This document shows, piece by piece, positions 34,389 through 44,467 of a DNA stretch of 64,000 nucleotides. Made by a program: the position numbers and the translations under genes. Within the stretch, counting starts at the first letter, position 1. Each line of letters begins with the position of its first letter. This DNA comes from Nothophaeocryptopus gaeumannii (taxonomy: Eukaryota > Ascomycota > Dothideomycetes > Mycosphaerellales > Mycosphaerellaceae), in assembly GCA_031771865.1 (NCBI GenBank), contig JASISA010000026.1, positions 620,001 to 684,000 of the forward strand. Direction: 5' to 3'. Below the pieces are notes generated by a model that was given only the letters and a program-made list of their open reading frames with translations, was not told the DNA's origin and made no database searches.

Positions 34389-36295
34389 TCAATTGTTACC
34401 AAGCCCCTGCTCGTGCTCGTCCTTGTTATGGGTATCTCTCGGAAGAGCAAAATGTGCACCATGATCCCGACTAACGGCAGCAACCATCTCCATTTCAGAG
34501 CTTCTCCTCGCATCGTCAAGCAGAGGCGGATCAAACGCCATCGGTATCGAACTTGGTCGGAACGCCCAGTGGATATTCCGTAGCCGAAACTTGACACCTT
34601 CGCAGTGCAGCAAATACAATACAACGGCGACCGAGAGAATCTGCAGGCCCCAGAAGATAACCTTCGCCACAAATTCAAGCTCATTGAAGTCGGCCATCGG
34701 GTTCGCGATGAATTGAGGTAGTGCATGAGCGTGAGGCGATGTCGTTGGTGCGTGCCGTAGAACGACGATAGTCTGCTCGCGAAAGAACACTGATGGCTCG
34801 GTGACGGCTCGGATTCTAGGCTTCTTCGAGGAATGGCCTACGGCAAAGCCTCTCCTAGCAAACGATGCGATGAAGTGCCAGTCGAATAGCCTGTCAAGAG
34901 GGACATGTCTTGTCAGTGGTGTAGACTATGGAGGTCGAAGGTACGACAAACCTCTCGGCGAAATGATCTTGCGCCTCCTGATATCTCCGCCAGAACTGGT
35001 ATTGCCACTGCCGAGAGCCCAGCGTCAGCGAGACTTAAAGGAAGAAGCTGCGCGAGACTTACAGGCTTGAAAATGTTCTGCTCCTCGGCATCTAGATCGA
35101 ATTGACGTTCCAGATTGAGCCCAAGAGGCTCATACATTCTCTCGCTCCGAGCACAATTGAGCCTCGCATGCGTAAACTGGCTCACACCTTCAAACTTCCG
35201 ACGGTAGCTCCGGATTGGCAGAGTTATCTCAAGTCCGCGATTTGTCATATGAAATGGCCTTGGTAAGCGACTATCTGGGCGCGATACTATATCGGAGCAG
35301 CCAGCGAATGCTGCCGGAGAGGGAGCCAGTAGAGGCCGGTTCTCGTGAGAAGTGTCGTGTTTTCCAGGCTCCCAACAAAATATCGAGTGGTCTGTGGAAG
35401 ACTTTATGATTTCGAGCTGTAATCTAGTGAAAGCCCTCCGCCCTTCTCCGTACAGCATTGGCATGTGAACGTCGAAGAGACCAAGAAGAGCATAAGCCAC
35501 ATCCTCAACTCGGGTAGCTTGACGATGAGCTGCCCAGGACATGCGCTGAGCAATGCTGTAATCGTCCAAGTCCGTCTTGTCAAGGAGCAAATTGACGTCT
35601 ATTCTTGTGACTTCTGCTACAGTGGATGCCAGATGAGTGTCCGTCAACTTGCCAAGGAAGTTCCACGATCTATCGTAGAATCTTACTTCTGGAGGCGCAA
35701 TGAGCTCCTGCAATGTCCAGGCACGCGTGAACCACCTGCTGCGTTGGAACTGATCAATTCCGCCGGCTTGGTCGACATCTGATAGATAGACGTAGCACAC
35801 GCGAGCATGGCGATACCAATCGTACATGGAGTTGATGGCTTCTGAGAGCTCGGCACTACTAGACTTGTCGATACAGCAGGTGTCAATCCAGACGTGCTCC
35901 AGTCCATCTTGCTGAGCCTGATTGGACATGAATTGGATCTTGGCCCAAGATTGCTTGGCTCTTGCCTCATCAGCATCTGGCGCTTTCATGTCCTGGAAAG
36001 ACACTTCGTTGCCATCTTCTCGCCATGTGTGGCTGAGAATGGCGTACTCTGTGTTTGCATGTTGTCGTTGCCATGGCTCTGGAAACGCCAAGGATCTGGC
36101 ATTGAGAAGGCGCAGGCCGAGGGACGTCGAGTGCTCAGATGTTCGTCTTTGTACAGCATGATGGATACTTCTTCCGACGGGACATCCTCGCGCTCTGGCA
36201 GCATGGCATGGCCATATGCTTGAGCACCGTGGTCGTTTTGGAGCTCGGAAAGCGCGGCTGGCTATGTTAGAAGCGAAGGATATGAAGACCTCCAT
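34389..36295 (-). CDS. HET-domain (heterokaryon incompatibility) protein with C-terminal membrane helix
   Basis: Exons 35063-36295, 34952-35007 and 34389-34890 join in frame to 596 aa. The HET domain runs from about residue 85 (YAILSHTW, EVSFQDM) through HVWIDTCCIDKSSSAELSEA, MYDWYRHARVCYVYLSDV and RWFTRAWTLQELIAPPEV. It is followed by the usual HET-D/E-type flank (RMSWAAHRQATRVEDVAYAL, LFDVHMPMLYGEG). The middle is unassigned. The short exon 2 encodes WQYQFWRRYQEAQDHFAE, and exon 3 carries a hydrophobic helix (KVIFWGLQILSVAVVLYLLH) near residue 530. HET domains trigger cell death after non-self recognition. There is no NACHT, WD40 or ankyrin region, so this is the short HET class. The membrane helix near the C-terminus is the unusual feature. 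Confidence 0.85.
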
Positions 36296-36652
36296 CCATG
36301 GGCTTGCGCTGGCATCGCGAGTGTGGCTTTAGACGCAACGTAAATGGGGCTGATATGATGCCGGAGATGATATTGATGGAGGCAGAAGCTGAAGTTCGTT
36401 TCGGGCGCGTAAAGGGTGCGCCATTGGCGTCGACAACTTGGAAGGATCAAGCGATCATGCCATGGTGACTAAGCGATCGATCTCTCATGCAGTCTGGAAC
36501 GATACATCGCTGACATCAAGGGCATTATAGCGGTGCCTATTCATTAACTTGTACGTCTCGACCTAATGCTGATTCTCACGTATGCACAACAGACATCTTG
36601 CCCTCTTCAATTAGGTCGTCCCCGACAAGGATGCTTCGATAGCATCCTCCTC
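36296..36652. other. Intergenic between GH47 3' end and HET gene
   Basis: About 360 bp, presumably the HET promoter plus the GH47 3' UTR. No motif recognised. Confidence 0.4.
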
Positions 36653-38419
36653 CTACACCGGATTAACCGCCCTGACCCTCATCGGATGTGCCTCCGTATT
36701 ATAAACAAAATGATTCACCTTATCGTGCCCATAAATCACGTCCCAAATCCCCTTCTTCTTCTCCGGAACCTGAACCAGATACTGATACTTCAGAACCTCC
36801 GCCATGAAATAACTTGCCATGAAATTTCTCGTCCCGCCACCATCTGGCGCCAACACATCCTTAATGCTCGCGAATCCACTGCCAACCCTCATAGTCCGGT
36901 TCTGCGCCAATGTGTATGCCCAAGCGACGTCGCGCCAGTATTGATCGCCGGTTGCTTGGTAGGAGTAGTACCAGCTCTCCACTGCTTCCGGAGCTTGGCC
37001 GCCGACAAAAGCCAAGTTGTCAGGGATGAACCAGCCAGCTCGTTCGTACAGGTCTGTTTGGTTGGTGAAGTTCGGACTGTTGAGAATCGTGGTGTTCCAG
37101 CTGTACAGTATAGGACCAAGACCCGAGGCTGCGTAGCGGTAGCCGTTGGCGCAGAACTCGCTGAACTTGAGACCGGCTTCGAGGTATTTTTTGTTTTTGA
37201 GGACGGTGCTGCCGAGCACGAAGTTGCCTCCGATGAAGCAGGCAAGCCCTTCGGAATAGTTCTGAACGACCCGGGCAGAGAAGGCGCCGGCCATGGTCAG
37301 GTCGGGTCTTGTGCTGGGACTGCTGAGCAGATAGTCGATAGTGGAGTCGGCCGCTTCTATCCAGCGCTGGGAATAGTTGCCGTATCGCTCAGGGTCATAA
37401 ACGTACATCTTGATCAGATACTCGTAGGCAGAGTCGTTGCCGCTTGTCCAGCCACCGTACTCATCGATGATCGTACCGTTGCCGACACTAAAGAGACCGC
37501 CCGTGAGACCCGGCCAGACCTCTGCTCCATTAAACCAGTAAGACTCCGCTCGCTGGACGATGTCGCCATAGGATGGATCACCAGTCAGGTCGGACAAATG
37601 CTGCCATTCCAGCTGTAGAGTGCCCATCTCAGCCAGGCCCGCAACGTAGTCGCCTTCCGGTGTTCGCGCATCGTCGCTGTAGGAATTGTTGCCAAAGTAG
37701 ACAAGATTGACAGGAAGACCGGTAGCGGTATTGAAGCAGAACTTCAGACGGTCTGCGAGAGTCTTCGCTTGCTGTAGAAGAGCTTCTACTTTCTGGTCGT
37801 CCGGAGCCATCTTCTTGAAAGGCCCTTTAAGCAAGTCGTAGGCTGATAGAAGGCCACCTAGGTAACGGATATTGGTCTCGAAAAGACTCGTGCTGACAGG
37901 GTTCGGCGAATTGTTCTTAGTGAAGTCGACCGAGGGAATGAAATTCAGAATGATGTCGACAATGTCCTGTTGCTCCATGATGATGGCCGTGTCCAAGCCA
38001 TCAATCATCGTCAGACCCCATCCATTCCGCGAGTCGGAGAAGCTGTTGTTGGCGGGGAGTAGGTCGTCTGAATACGTTAGTCGCAGGTACTCGAGCCCTA
38101 GACGAAGACCCCTACCATGCGGATAGGCGTACTGGTAGTAGCCATTCCAAGCAAACCTGAACATCTCGATCACTGCCGATGCGCGGTCGCCTTGATCTTT
38201 TGGGAACCCAGTGTAGTCCCAATTGGTGCCACATTGGCGGGCATAGCTGCCTTTCTGACAGTCTCCGCTGTCGCCATAGCTTGGTAGGCCATTCAAGCCA
38301 ACATCATGAACACCGCTTCGAGCGAAAATTCCAGCGCCAGGAAGAGAGGCCGCGCTGGACTGGAGTGCAAATCCAAGGAAACAAGCGAATGTCGCGAACG
38401 GATTCATCCGGAACCGCAT
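36653..38419 (-). CDS. Secreted class I alpha-mannosidase-like glycoside hydrolase, GH47
   Basis: Intronless, 588 aa, with an N-terminal signal peptide (FATFACFLGFALQSSAASLP). GH47 landmarks are EMFRFAWNGYYQYAYPHG, SRNGWGLTMIDGLDTAIIM, SLFETNIRYLGGLLSAYDL, DEYGGWTSGNDSAYEYLIKM, the ERAGWFIPDN region, YSYQATGDQYWRDVAW and the terminal VYNTEAHPMRV with the calcium-binding Thr. These (alpha/alpha)7-barrel enzymes remove alpha-1,2-linked mannose from N-glycans. The signal peptide and absence of a membrane anchor suggest a secreted enzyme, not the Golgi one. Several N-glycosylation sites are visible (NNS, NYS, NFT, NQT). Length is within the family range. A second ATG four codons in could also be the start. 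Confidence 0.92.
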   Translation of the reverse strand: MRFRMNPFATFACFLGFALQSSAASLPGAGIFARSGVHDVGLNGLPSYGDSGDCQKGSYARQCGTNWDYTGFPKDQGDRASAVIEMFRFAWNGYYQYAYPHGRGLRLGLEYLRLTYSDDLLPANNSFSDSRNGWGLTMIDGLDTAIIMEQQDIVDIILNFIPSVDFTKNNSPNPVSTSLFETNIRYLGGLLSAYDLLKGPFKKMAPDDQKVEALLQQAKTLADRLKFCFNTATGLPVNLVYFGNNSYSDDARTPEGDYVAGLAEMGTLQLEWQHLSDLTGDPSYGDIVQRAESYWFNGAEVWPGLTGGLFSVGNGTIIDEYGGWTSGNDSAYEYLIKMYVYDPERYGNYSQRWIEAADSTIDYLLSSPSTRPDLTMAGAFSARVVQNYSEGLACFIGGNFVLGSTVLKNKKYLEAGLKFSEFCANGYRYAASGLGPILYSWNTTILNSPNFTNQTDLYERAGWFIPDNLAFVGGQAPEAVESWYYSYQATGDQYWRDVAWAYTLAQNRTMRVGSGFASIKDVLAPDGGGTRNFMASYFMAEVLKYQYLVQVPEKKKGIWDVIYGHDKVNHFVYNTEAHPMRVRAVNPV

Positions 38420-39289
38420 TTTCCGTGACTGAGGGGTGTCGCGGGAGGAGCGACGGAGGCATCGACGGACTCAGCGGTCGTATAGTGATAGCATGAAGTG
38501 TACGACAATCGTGTATCGTATGGTGCCCTTCTGCAGATCCAAAGTTGCTGTCCTCCCTCGCACGGCGGATGTTGTGAGGTGTGATGTGCGACAGAAGTTG
38601 TTTTTGTACGACCTTCCTTGTCGTGAGGTTTATCTTGCTCGGCGAGTGGCGCGGACCTGCATCGAGATGCTGCATGTTGTTCGGGCGGGCTCGGACGTGG
38701 TAGATACGGTAGATATTGCCGTAACGGATGAAGAGGTCCAAGGGTCGCCTTGCGTTTCACTCCAGTCCACCCCAGCAAATCAAGCACCCCACTAACTTTT
38801 ATTAAAGATTCTTCTCAAAATCCTGCCGGGCTTTTGGAGGGGCCAAGTAGAGAGAGTGTGCGTAGTAAGAGTCAGCTGGGGTGGTGCCGGATTTGGTGGG
38901 GTGCGATGGAGTGTAAACGCGGTCGCGTCGACGTCACGCGTGTTGATTGATGGACGACGCCGACATCTGAGACGTGATGAAGCAGGGTGGTGCGCGCTGC
39001 TGTTGTCCGAGATCGAACCCAAATCGAGGCCTGTCGCTTGGTATGGCCAGGATGCTGCCGTGTTCATGCCGTGGCAGCCGTCTTGAAGTGCCGCACTGCA
39101 TTTGGCAGCACCTTGGCTCCGCGCACTTGGCGGCGTGCCGGCCCCAAGTGGTATCAGAGTTTGATGGTATCGCGGCATCACAATCGTGTGCACACACTCA
39201 TGGCATCTGTGTTTGTATCGATATCGTATGCTCTTCTCCAGGCGCCGGCTCAAAGCCAGCTGGACTGATGAAAAGTGGTGTTCGCGTCG
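38420..39289. other. Intergenic between GH47 promoter and U2 snRNA 3' end
   Basis: No coding potential recognised. It should contain the GH47 promoter at its left end. Confidence 0.45.
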
Positions 39290-39314
39290 AGAGGCGGTAG
39301 TGTAAGGCCAATGA

Positions 39315-39371
39315 CTGTGACAATGTTAGCAGGTAATTGAGTAAAGGCGTGCAGGAGGGAAAAATGCTTAC
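39315..39371 (-). other. Second candidate intron in the U2 3' domain
   Basis: 57 nt, GTAAGC at the start, TGCTAAC branch and TCACAG end: a textbook fungal intron. Splicing brings GTG together with TCATTGGCCTTACAC, forming a GUGU/ACAC-closed hairpin with AUUG in its loop, resembling U2 stem-loop IV. Supported by signals and by total U2 length. Less certain than the first intron because stem IV is poorly conserved here. Confidence 0.7.
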
Positions 39372-39490
39372 CACGGTGCCAGTAGACATAGGCAAGCCCA
39401 GCGGCCTACCGACGAGTGCCAAAAATAAGATTAATCTTGAAGAGACCGTAGTCTCGTTTCAGAGATTAAACTGAAAAGAACAGATACTAC

Positions 39491-39548
39491 CTGTAAGAAG
39501 GTCAGCGTGTGTTTTGGTTTGGATCGTAATACCGGAAGTTTCTCGTAC
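39491..39548 (-). other. Spliceosomal (mRNA-type) intron inside U2 snRNA
   Basis: 58 nt, starting GTACGA and ending CTTCTTACAG, with branch-like GCTGAC 15-20 nt before the acceptor. It sits between AAGT and GTAGTA of U2. Size and signals equal those of the protein-gene introns in this window (48-60 nt). Removal regenerates the conserved U2 sequence exactly. Confidence 0.9.
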
Positions 39549-39579
39549 ACTTGATCTAAGCCAAAAGGCAAAGAGAGCT

Positions 39580-40457
39580 GAAGAAGAAAGGAAAGAAGGA
39601 GAAGATGGCGCGGAAGCTGGGTGGCTTAAGTACCTCCGGCCCGCTTGCTGGTGCTGGAATATACCAGCACGCCTTTCCCTCGACGCGCTTGCTCCTCACG
39701 ACAACCTCCTTTTGAAGGCGTATTTTGAGCATCGAACACGCGAATAGAGCATCAATCGCATCGGCGGTCAATCAATCCTTGAAACACCTTCCGTTGCCGT
39801 GTTTCTCTATGTACGAAACCGCTTTCTTCTCACCCGCCAGATGCCCGCCGTCAACGCGCCTGCAAAGTTCTGAAGGAACGCGTCGTGGACCGAATCCGAG
39901 CCTTGGCATGCACGATGAAACAAGGGCTCTTTCCCGCGTTGAACATCAACAGCAAGGACATCTCAACCTTCCAGAAGGAACAATCATAGCTACTGCGGAA
40001 TCTATAGTACCGGACTTCCCATTCGTAACTCATGAACCCCCTTCCAAGAGAGACAGCCGGCAGCGACATGTTATGATGACGGAATCTTCCCTCTGAAGAC
40101 CGAGCAGTATCTCTTTGAGACTTCTACATGAGTACGGGTGCTGGCTACGACGTTGGCCCGCTCCCTAAGAACTCTATGCAGACGTGCTCGCTGTTATGAT
40201 GGCCGATCCATTGTGATGCTGCTGTCGAAGACTTCCTCCTTGCCTACCGATAGAAGATGCCGCTTGGCTTTCCTAATCAGCTTGGTAACACGCATCAAGA
40301 AAGAATACCGCTTCACTGCAGGTACTCGAAAACGGCGGTCGCAATCCTCTCCCGGGGGCATGTTGGCTGCTGTGGAAATGAGAGACATTAGCACGGGTTG
40401 CAAGCCTCGTAAGTACTTGAGACGACATTTGAGGGTCAGGAAACGAACAGTCAGACC
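39580..40457. other. Intergenic: U2 promoter side
   Basis: Upstream of U2 on the minus strand there is a pyrimidine-rich stretch (39580-39605, read as CTTTCCTTTCTTCTT). ORFs in 39725-40450 have no domain. Nothing else recognised. Confidence 0.4.
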
Positions 40458-41449
40458 ATGTTGTCTGTGGTGAGGAGCGCTACATTTCCTTCTACTTGTA
40501 TTCGTCGAAGTCAGTTGACAGCAGCTCACATGATGTCGACCAAAAGCGCATCGCCAGTGCCTCTCTGGATCGATAACGAGCCAGTCACCACTCAAACCAC
40601 GTTCGACGTTGTTAGCCCGGCCAACGGAAAAGTACTGTGCCAAACCTCATCCGTTGGCATCAACGAGGCAACACAGGCGGTCGAAAGCGCACAGAGGGCC
40701 TTCTGCAAACGGAGCAAGACAAGCCCATCGGATCGCCGAAAGATCTTCTTTGCCTTTACAGACATGATGGAGCAGCGGCAGGAGGAGATGTCGAAATTCG
40801 TTGAAGAGGAGACTGGCCAGAACCATCCTTTGCCCATGAACATGGTTACCGAGTCTACTGAGTATATGCGAGAAGTCACAAGCAGAATCTCCTCCAACAC
40901 TGAATCGCTCGCCCCGCGCCTGCTGGACCATGATCAGCGGGCCCTGTTGATGAAGAAAGCGTACGGTGTCGTCTTGGGCATCGCGCCGTGGTATATCCAG
41001 GAGTTGAATTGCACAGAAGTACTGTCATCGCTGATTAGATTCTCACAGGAACAATCTCTACCCGCTTGGTGGTCGCGCCTTCTCCTTCGCACTGGCCGCG
41101 GGGACCACGGTCGTCCGGAAGGGTAGTGAGAACTGCCCAAAATCGTTTCTCATATAGGGCGAGCTATTCAAAGCTGCCGGACTTCCGCCTGGCTGCCTCA
41201 GCATCATCTACAAGATGCCGGCGCAGTGACAGAGCACTTGGTCGCTCACCCTTCAACACGGAAGATCGACTTCACAGGATCAATAATCGTTGGGTAAGGA
41301 TGGAGATGGAGAGATTGCCAATAAGGTTGATGAGCGTCAAGGCTGACACGCTCCTTTTCTGTACAGATCCATCATCAAAAGAACTGCCGGACAGCACGCG
41401 AAGCCAACATTGATGGAGCTCGGTGGCAAAGCCCCAGCCATCGTCCTCA
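40458..41449 (+). pseudogene. Aldehyde dehydrogenase pseudogene, N-terminal half
   Basis: Starts at ATG 40458. The first exon gives a normal ALDH N-terminus (VPLWIDNEPVTTQTTFDVVS, GVVLGIAPW). An intron 40991-41048 leads to YPLGGRAFSFALAAGTTVVR, KGSENCPK, then an in-frame TAG, then AAGLPPGCLSIIY. A frameshift near 41211 leads to VTEHLVAHPSTRKIDFTGS. A second intron (41294-41366) leads to KPTLMELGGKAPAIVL. Coding similarity stops there: the catalytic Cys region and the whole C-terminal half are missing. The closest family is salicylaldehyde/benzaldehyde-type NAD(P) aldehyde dehydrogenase, judged from NENPLxG-like spacing only. The stop, frameshift and truncation make it non-functional. Confidence 0.85.
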
Positions 41450-41453
41450 CGTG

Positions 41454-41660
41454 TTATGAGTTGACTTGAAAGCCATTACGCCGGCTGTAGTACGTCTTGG
41501 CGACCATTGCGCGACTCGAGCTGTTGATGTGGAGCTGTTTGGGGAACTTGTAGTCTTCGTCGAGGAGGACGACCTCGTCATTCTGCGCGTCAGGTTGTAG
41601 GACGAGGTTGACGATGTGGTCGAAGAGTTCTTGTGGGAGCTTGGAGAGCCCAGCGTGCAT
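41454..41660 (-). CDS. Short F-box-like (LPQEL) ORF, 68 aa
   Basis: ATG at 41660, stop at 41454. It reads LSKLPQELFDHIVNLVLQPD, a half F-box, then FPKQLHINSSSRAMVAKTYY. This is the same layout as four other ORFs here. An in-frame stop directly precedes the ATG. It begins a few bases beyond the truncated ALDH on the opposite strand, which may mark the breakpoint. Whether it is expressed is unknown. It is too short for a complete F-box protein. Confidence 0.45.
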   Translation of the reverse strand: MHAGLSKLPQELFDHIVNLVLQPDAQNDEVVLLDEDYKFPKQLHINSSSRAMVAKTYYSRRNGFQVNS

Positions 41661-41862
41661 CTAGTCGGCGGTTGATGTCGCCGTTGCTGTACGCATGGCT
41701 GGCTATGGCAGGTTGGTAGTTCGTGCAAGATGCAAGTCGGAAGTTGGGACCTGAAATAGGACGGAGGCTCAAAAGCACGGGCCAAGCACGTGGCTCCGGT
41801 AGTCGGGATAGTGGGCCAGTTGGTGAACAGGTGAAGCGAGAATCTGAAGCGCATATCAACGC

Positions 41863-43626
41863 TTAAGATGGGCGTGACGATTCCATCATCTCAGATGCAG
41901 CAACACTCCCCCCACTGAGCTCATATCTGTTGTCCGCCATAAGCTCATGCATACAATCCGGGTTCGCAGGCAGCTCAGACCTGTGTGGTGCCGCAAGCGC
42001 AGCCGTCTCTCGATATTGGCTGTCACCTCGAAGCTCTCCAACACTTTGAGAATGAAGCCCAGCCTTCTCGTCCAGATGGTCGCCCACATTAGCCTGTTCC
42101 AGTGGCGGCTTCTCATCGGTCGCGGCAGCACTATACTTCTGTTTTCGTGAACTGCGCCTTCGTCTCAGCCACCACCATGTGAGTAAGATAACGATGCCCA
42201 AAATGACCGCCGCAGCAATAGAGACGCCAGCTATGGCACCGGCACCGAGAGAAGTGTGGTTTCGGATAACAGTGATGCCAGGTGGCAGAATAGATTTGAT
42301 GTCCTGCGTTGATGGGAAAAGCGCCTGTCCAACAGTGAAGTTGCCTCTATCATAGTCGGCTATCACACAAGCCTCCTGCAAGAAAGCTCTTCCCAGGGTG
42401 TATTGTGTGTCGTTCTGTGCCCGTTTCAGAGGGAAATAGCGTTGCCTTTCCTTGAAGTACGGAGTGCTGATGTTGAGGTCAAAAGAAGTGAGTTTTTAAA
42501 GCTCCAACAGTGAAGGCGAAAGTCGGATTTTGTAATAGTAGCTTCGCATGCGTGGTCTCACTGACAAGATAGAGCTCGGTCTCGTTGTCCCATTGTAAGC
42601 CAAAAGCCGTTTCGAAGGCATTGTAGGTATCGATGGGAAGCCACATCTGAGCCACGAGAGAGTCGATGAAGACGTAGACGCCATTTGTCAGTAGCGGCGA
42701 GCTGCCTAGCGTATCATAGGTGATCGACTGTAGTCCGACGAGGAGATCACGCGAGGGGTCGGTCCAGAAAGGCACAGTCACGCTGCGCGAGCCGCTAAAA
42801 TTGATCCTGTTGGCATCGTAGCCGCCGAAGGTCACGCTACCAAAGACTGGTGGGCTCTTATACACCGCGCCTGAGGTGTATGCCCATGTGGTACTAGGAA
42901 CCAATGTGTTGTTCGGATTGCGCAATGCTCCAAGCAGACATGGTACGGGTCCTGTCGCGAACGAAGTAAAGTTCATGCTCAAAGGGCTGAGAGGAAGGGT
43001 TCCCAAGAGGAAATCGTTCGTCGCAATGCCCGCTACTAGTTGACCCTGTAGTGTTGGTAGTCCCAATGAGACGGTGTCAAAGCCGTAGTAAGCGTTCGCA
43101 GAGAGACCCAGCTTGTACTCCTCGTATAATGGAACATCGTATAGACCTCCGTTCTGAAGGCGAGAGGTTGACCAGGAGGTGGATACATTACGGCTGAACA
43201 CATCCCCTCTGGCAAATGTACAATCTTGCAAGCTCAAGTCTGGATTGGCCTGTGTGCAACCTTCATCGATGACGGCACAGACGGCATTCGCAGCAGTAGC
43301 AGAGGTTCCAGGTATGAGTCGCACGACTTGGGCTATAAGCATGGATGAGCTTTGTCCGGAGCAGGTCCAGAGGGAGTACAACTACCTGGTGACCCTATTT
43401 GCAATTAGAAGGTAGACCACTGCCCATCGTTTCCATCCCTAACCAAACGTCAGATGAGGGCCAAGGGACCACACAGATTTACTGACCAGTATGTACTCGG
43501 TATGACGGACAAAGGTTTGAGCGTGTCATTCAGGGTTGCTGACGCAAACTGTGCAGAAAACAACCACAACAAAGGCGCGAAACTCTTCTCGAGGCCGAAA
43601 TAGGGACTACGATAGTTGACTGCCAT
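41863..43626 (-). pseudogene. Membrane-anchored pepsin-like aspartic protease, with stop and frameshift
   Basis: ATG at 43626 begins a signal-like region (FAPLLWLFSAQFASATLN). Introns at 43439-43486 and 43333-43385 join WDGNDGQWSTF to LQIGSPAQVVRLIPGTS, the usual start of this A1-like family. The join carries an in-frame TAA at 43405-43407. The body (GLYDVPLYEEYKLGLSANAY, NGVYVFIDSLVAQMWLP) runs to about 42500. There an A/T homopolymer (42493-42497) shifts the frame before FDLNISTPYFKERQRYFPL and QYTLGRAFLQEACVIADYD. A membrane helix (AGVSIAAAVILGIVILLTWW) and a cytoplasmic tail end the protein. The family is GPI- or TM-anchored fungal acid proteases. Two lesions suggest a pseudogene, though the homopolymer could be an assembly error. 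Confidence 0.75.
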
Positions 43627-44199
43627 CGGTTTTGCAGTTGAGACGAGCAAAAAGAAGAGGCTGAATCAAGATATCAGCTCGTCAACCAGGCGCGGTTTCT
43701 GGAGACGTTGGCGCGCAGCACGGCTGGCCGCGGAGCGATCAGGAAGTTCAATTGGCCTGTCAATGATTGAGCCGGCCTCAATTTCCTTCAGCGTTCGGGC
43801 TGCGAGCGGGAAGAAAGTGGAAGTATCGAGGCTCTCGCCAGGCTGTAGGCACAGTGGTGACATGCAAATGCTCTCTAGCTGTGCAGCCAGAAGCGGTTTG
43901 CATACAGCGGGCGATAGTGCAAATCTTATTGCTCACATGCATCCTGATAGAGCCTTGTCTGGACACAGCCTTGCTCTTTAGCCAACCATACATGTCTGGC
44001 GCAGCCTCAGACTGTAGGTCGGATGCATTAGAGCTTCCAGCTCGTTGGACAGCTTATGAGAGTAGATATGATCGACCCACACAGACCGCATAGTTGCGCC
44101 GTCCATGTTGACGTGGTGTACTGCTCTGCGAGCCTTCAGCCTTTCCAATAGTTCTTCAAGTAGGTAGATATTCCACTCTCATGTAAAGGCAAGTAGTTG
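43627..44199. other. Intergenic
   Basis: No supported feature. It would hold the promoter of the aspartic protease gene. Confidence 0.4.
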
Positions 44200-44451
44200 T
44201 CAATCATCTTCAGTGGTGTCCAGGCCAGTAAGTTCGTCGAAATTCGCGATGTTAACGCTTGGCTTGGAACTTCGGATCTTCTCAATCTTGCAGCTCGTGG
44301 CACCGACTTCGCGCAGTACGTACCCGTCTTCGCGCTGCAGCTCGAGGCCGGAGACGGCACCACGAAGGGAACCAAGGTCGGAGAAATCCTCCTCCATCAG
44401 CTCGAAGGTGGCGGGAGGAGCGCCAAAACCGGCAGATTCGCCGAGGGACAT
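44200..44451 (-). CDS. Hypothetical acidic small protein, 83 aa
   Basis: ATG at 44451 to stop at 44200. It is acidic at both ends (ELMEEDFSDLGSLRG, DELTGLDTTEDD) with a central LQREDGYVLREVGATSCKIE. No signal peptide, membrane segment or known domain. The codon pattern looks coding and no competing frame is better, but the ORF is short and directly follows a minisatellite, so it may be spurious. Confidence 0.35.
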   Translation of the reverse strand: MSLGESAGFGAPPATFELMEEDFSDLGSLRGAVSGLELQREDGYVLREVGATSCKIEKIRSSKPSVNIANFDELTGLDTTEDD

Positions 44452-44467
44452 TGTTAGTTAAGAGAGG

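Larger units (their letters stand above)
39290..39579 (-). ncRNA. U2 spliceosomal snRNA gene, interrupted by introns
   Basis: On the minus strand, exon 1 (39549-39579) reads CTCTTTGCCTTTTGGCTTAG then ATCAAGT. Exon 2 (39372-39490) starts GTAGTATCTGTTC, which is the branch-site recognition region. Joined, they give the universally conserved U2 5' sequence with no base added or lost. Exon 2 continues with stem IIa (TTTCAG/CTGAAA), the alternative stem IIc (TTAATCT/AGATTAA), stem IIb (GAGAC-TACG-GTCTC), the Sm site ATTTTTGG, and stem III (GGTAGGC/GCTTGCC with two wobbles). A third exon (39314 to about 39293) would supply the stem IV loop. The spliced length is about 175 nt, close to usual U2 size. 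U2 pairs with the intron branch site and with U6. The 5' and 3' ends are approximate. Confidence 0.93.

Noticed and set aside
36566..37618. 350-aa ORF antisense to the GH47 gene
   Set aside because: It is the mirror frame of a strongly coding gene and shows no motif of its own.
41230..41449. Intact functional ALDH via extra introns
   Set aside because: Two introns are real-looking, but the in-frame TAG near 41150, the shift near 41211 and the missing catalytic half remain unexplained by splicing.
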